From: Frankiaceae bacterium
GTDB taxonomy: Bacteria > Actinomycetota > Actinomycetes > JADGOU01
Reading direction: 5' to 3'
Length of the DNA: 16,186 nucleotides
NCBI GenBank assembly: GCA_017882835.1
Contig: JADGOU010000029.1
Location: 1-16,186 of the forward strand
Part shown: positions 14,721 to 16,186 of the stretch, piece by piece
Numbering within the stretch: position 1 is the stretch's first letter
How the letters are laid out: each line of letters opens with the position of its first letter
Position numbers and translations under genes: made by a program
The notes under the pieces: generated by a model
The model's input: only the letters and a program-made list of their open reading frames with translations
Told to the model about the DNA's origin: nothing
Database searches by the model: none

Positions 14721-16160
14721 CTAGATGCCGGGCTGACGGCTGCCCGGATCAGCCCCGGCCGCGAGGGCCGCGGCATGCCGGTTGTGCTCGGTGATGACGG
14801 GCTCCAGGTCCAGGGTGACCACCTCGCCGTCGGCGACTACCACCCGACCGTTGATCACTGTGTGCCGGGCGCGCTGTGGGGCGCAGAAGACGGCCGCGGC
14901 CACTGGGTCGGACAGGCCGCCGGCGTAGCCGAGGGTTGCCAGGTCGAGGGTGAAGAAATCGGCGCACTTGCCGGGTTCGAGCGAGCCGATGTCGGTGCGG
15001 CCCAGCACTGCGGCGCCGCCGCGGGTGCCCAGCCCCAGGGCCTCGCGGGCGGTCATCCAGTCGGCTGCCCGGCGCGGGTCGGAGGTCGACAACTCGGTCT
15101 CCGGCCCCTCCGGCGGTCGGAGGCCGATCTTCAGCCGGGCCAGCAACATCGCCTGACGAACCTCGGCCAGCAGCGCGGACGAGTCGTTGCTGGCCGAGCC
15201 GTCGACGCCCAGACCGACGGCAACGCCGGCGGCCAGGTAGTCCTTGACCGGGGCGATGCCCGCGGCCAGTCGCATGTTGGACGTCGGGCAGTGGCAGACC
15301 TCGGTGCCCCGGTCGGCGAACAGCCGGATCTCGGCGGCGTCGACGTGGACGGCATGGGCGAACCAGACGTCGTCAGCCACCCAGCCCAGCGAGTCGAGGT
15401 AGTCGACCGGACGGCGGCCGAGCGTCTCCAGCGTGTAGCGCTCCTCGTCGAGCGTCTCGGCCAGGTGGGTATGTAGGCGTACGCCGTACCGGCGGGCCAG
15501 AGCGGCGGAGTCCCGCATCAGCTCCGGCGTCACGGAGAACGGCGAGCAGGGCGCCAGCGCGATCTGGCACATCGAGCCCGCCCTGGAGTCGTGGTAGCGC
15601 TCGATCACGCGCTGGGAGTCGGCCAGGATGGCGTCCTCGTCCTCCACACAGTCGTCCGGCGGGAGCCCGCCGCGGGACTCGCCCAGCGACATGCTGCCGC
15701 GGGAGACCACGAACCGGGTCCCGACTTCGGCGGCGGCGGCGATCTGGTCGTCGACCCGGCAGCCGTTGCCGAACACGTAAGCGTGGTCGAAGACGGTGGT
15801 TGCCCCGGACAGCGCCAGCTCCGCCAGGCCGACGATGGTCGCGGTACGGGAGGCCGGCGGCGTTCGCCGACCCCAGAGTCGGTAGTGCGCCCGCAGCCAC
15901 GGAAACAGGTTGGTGTTCTGCCCCGCCGGCAGGTTGCGGGTCAGTACCTGGTCGAGATGGTGGTGGCAGTTCACCAGGCCGGGCAGCAGTAGGTGCCCGG
16001 GCAGCTCGAGCACCACGTCCGCGTCGCTCGGGAGCTCGGCCGACGGCCCGACCTGCTCGATTACGCCGTCCCGGGCGAACAGCCCGGCGCCGGGCAGCTC
16101 CCGGCGCTGGTCGTCCATCGTCACCAGGATGGTGGCGTTGCGGGCGAGCAGCGTGCCCAT
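14721..16160 (-). CDS. 8-oxoguanine deaminase-type amidohydrolase
   Basis: The 479-residue protein belongs to the amidohydrolase superfamily, TrzN/AtzB/8-oxoguanine deaminase branch. Metal and catalytic residues are in place: H66 and H68 in NCHHHLDQ, H232 and E235 in HTHLAET, H269 in FAHAVH and D320 in GVDGSASND. The stretches LTRNLPAGQ, LSGATTVFDHAYVF and ALAPCSPFSVT resemble 8-oxoguanine deaminases, which convert 8-oxoguanine to urate and ammonia. That fits the purine-catabolic operon in the window, although guanine-like or s-triazine substrates remain possible. I chose ATG 16160, with AAGGAG 11 bases upstream; the longer GTG start at 16172 would overlap that ribosome site. It ends 58 bases before the ABC pair on the same strand. 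Confidence 0.85.
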   Translation of the reverse strand: MGTLLARNATILVTMDDQRRELPGAGLFARDGVIEQVGPSAELPSDADVVLELPGHLLLPGLVNCHHHLDQVLTRNLPAGQNTNLFPWLRAHYRLWGRRTPPASRTATIVGLAELALSGATTVFDHAYVFGNGCRVDDQIAAAAEVGTRFVVSRGSMSLGESRGGLPPDDCVEDEDAILADSQRVIERYHDSRAGSMCQIALAPCSPFSVTPELMRDSAALARRYGVRLHTHLAETLDEERYTLETLGRRPVDYLDSLGWVADDVWFAHAVHVDAAEIRLFADRGTEVCHCPTSNMRLAAGIAPVKDYLAAGVAVGLGVDGSASNDSSALLAEVRQAMLLARLKIGLRPPEGPETELSTSDPRRAADWMTAREALGLGTRGGAAVLGRTDIGSLEPGKCADFFTLDLATLGYAGGLSDPVAAAVFCAPQRARHTVINGRVVVADGEVVTLDLEPVITEHNRHAAALAAGADPGSRQPGI

Positions 16161-16171
16161 TCGGCAGGTCA

Positions 16172-16177
16172 CTCCTT
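16172..16177 (-). promoter_or_regulatory. Ribosome binding site for the 8-oxoguanine deaminase-type gene
   Basis: On the minus strand AAGGAG at 16177-16172 precedes the ATG at 16160 by 11 bases. The spacing is slightly long, but the site rules against the overlapping GTG at 16172 as the start. Confidence 0.6.
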
Positions 16178-16186
16178 GGCTGGGAG

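Noticed and set aside
14728..14747. CCGGGC/GCCCGG hairpin at the end of the deaminase gene as a terminator
   Set aside because: The six-base stem with an 8-base loop lies inside the coding sequence just before the stop and has no T-run, so it is more likely chance in GC-rich DNA.

Overview
The window looks like a chromosomal stretch from a high-GC actinobacterium. Codons strongly prefer G or C in the third position, GTG and TTG starts are common, and genes are tightly packed with stop/start overlaps. Genus cannot be assigned from the sequence. I see no tRNA, rRNA, CRISPR array or insertion sequence, and no gene-free stretch longer than about 225 bases.

Positions 1-9346 (+ strand) form one apparent operon. 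The genes are: the C-terminal end of an SsnA-type aminohydrolase, a luciferase-like (LLM) flavin/F420-type oxidoreductase, a YgeX/DpaL-type diaminopropionate ammonia-lyase, an aspartate-carbamoyltransferase-like protein, a YgeW-type knotted carbamoyltransferase, a carbamate kinase, and the FAD, 2Fe-2S and molybdopterin subunits of a xanthine-dehydrogenase-family enzyme. This set matches the ssnA/ygeX/ygeW/xdh gene group linked to anaerobic purine and urate breakdown in gut bacteria. Here it has an actinobacterial layout, with two different carbamoyltransferases and an LLM oxidoreductase. My working model is inference. The hydroxylase and aminohydrolase open the purine ring, a reductase saturates the three-carbon backbone, the two carbamoyltransferases remove two ureido groups as carbamoyl phosphate, carbamate kinase turns this into ATP, and the lyase converts 2,3-diaminopropionate to pyruvate and ammonia.

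Positions 9347-10823 hold a short coding-like leftover in frame with the molybdopterin subunit, then an AT-richer spacer with three TTGGTA repeats at exact 23-base spacing, then a solitary AAA_14/DUF4143 ATPase. This looks like a small insertion.

Positions 10887-16160 (- strand) carry an overlapping pair of ABC exporter half-transporters, whose motifs indicate a heterodimer with one degenerate ATP site. Upstream of them is an 8-oxoguanine deaminase-type amidohydrolase. That enzyme family produces urate from 8-oxoguanine, so it may feed the first operon. It faces the operon from the opposite strand.
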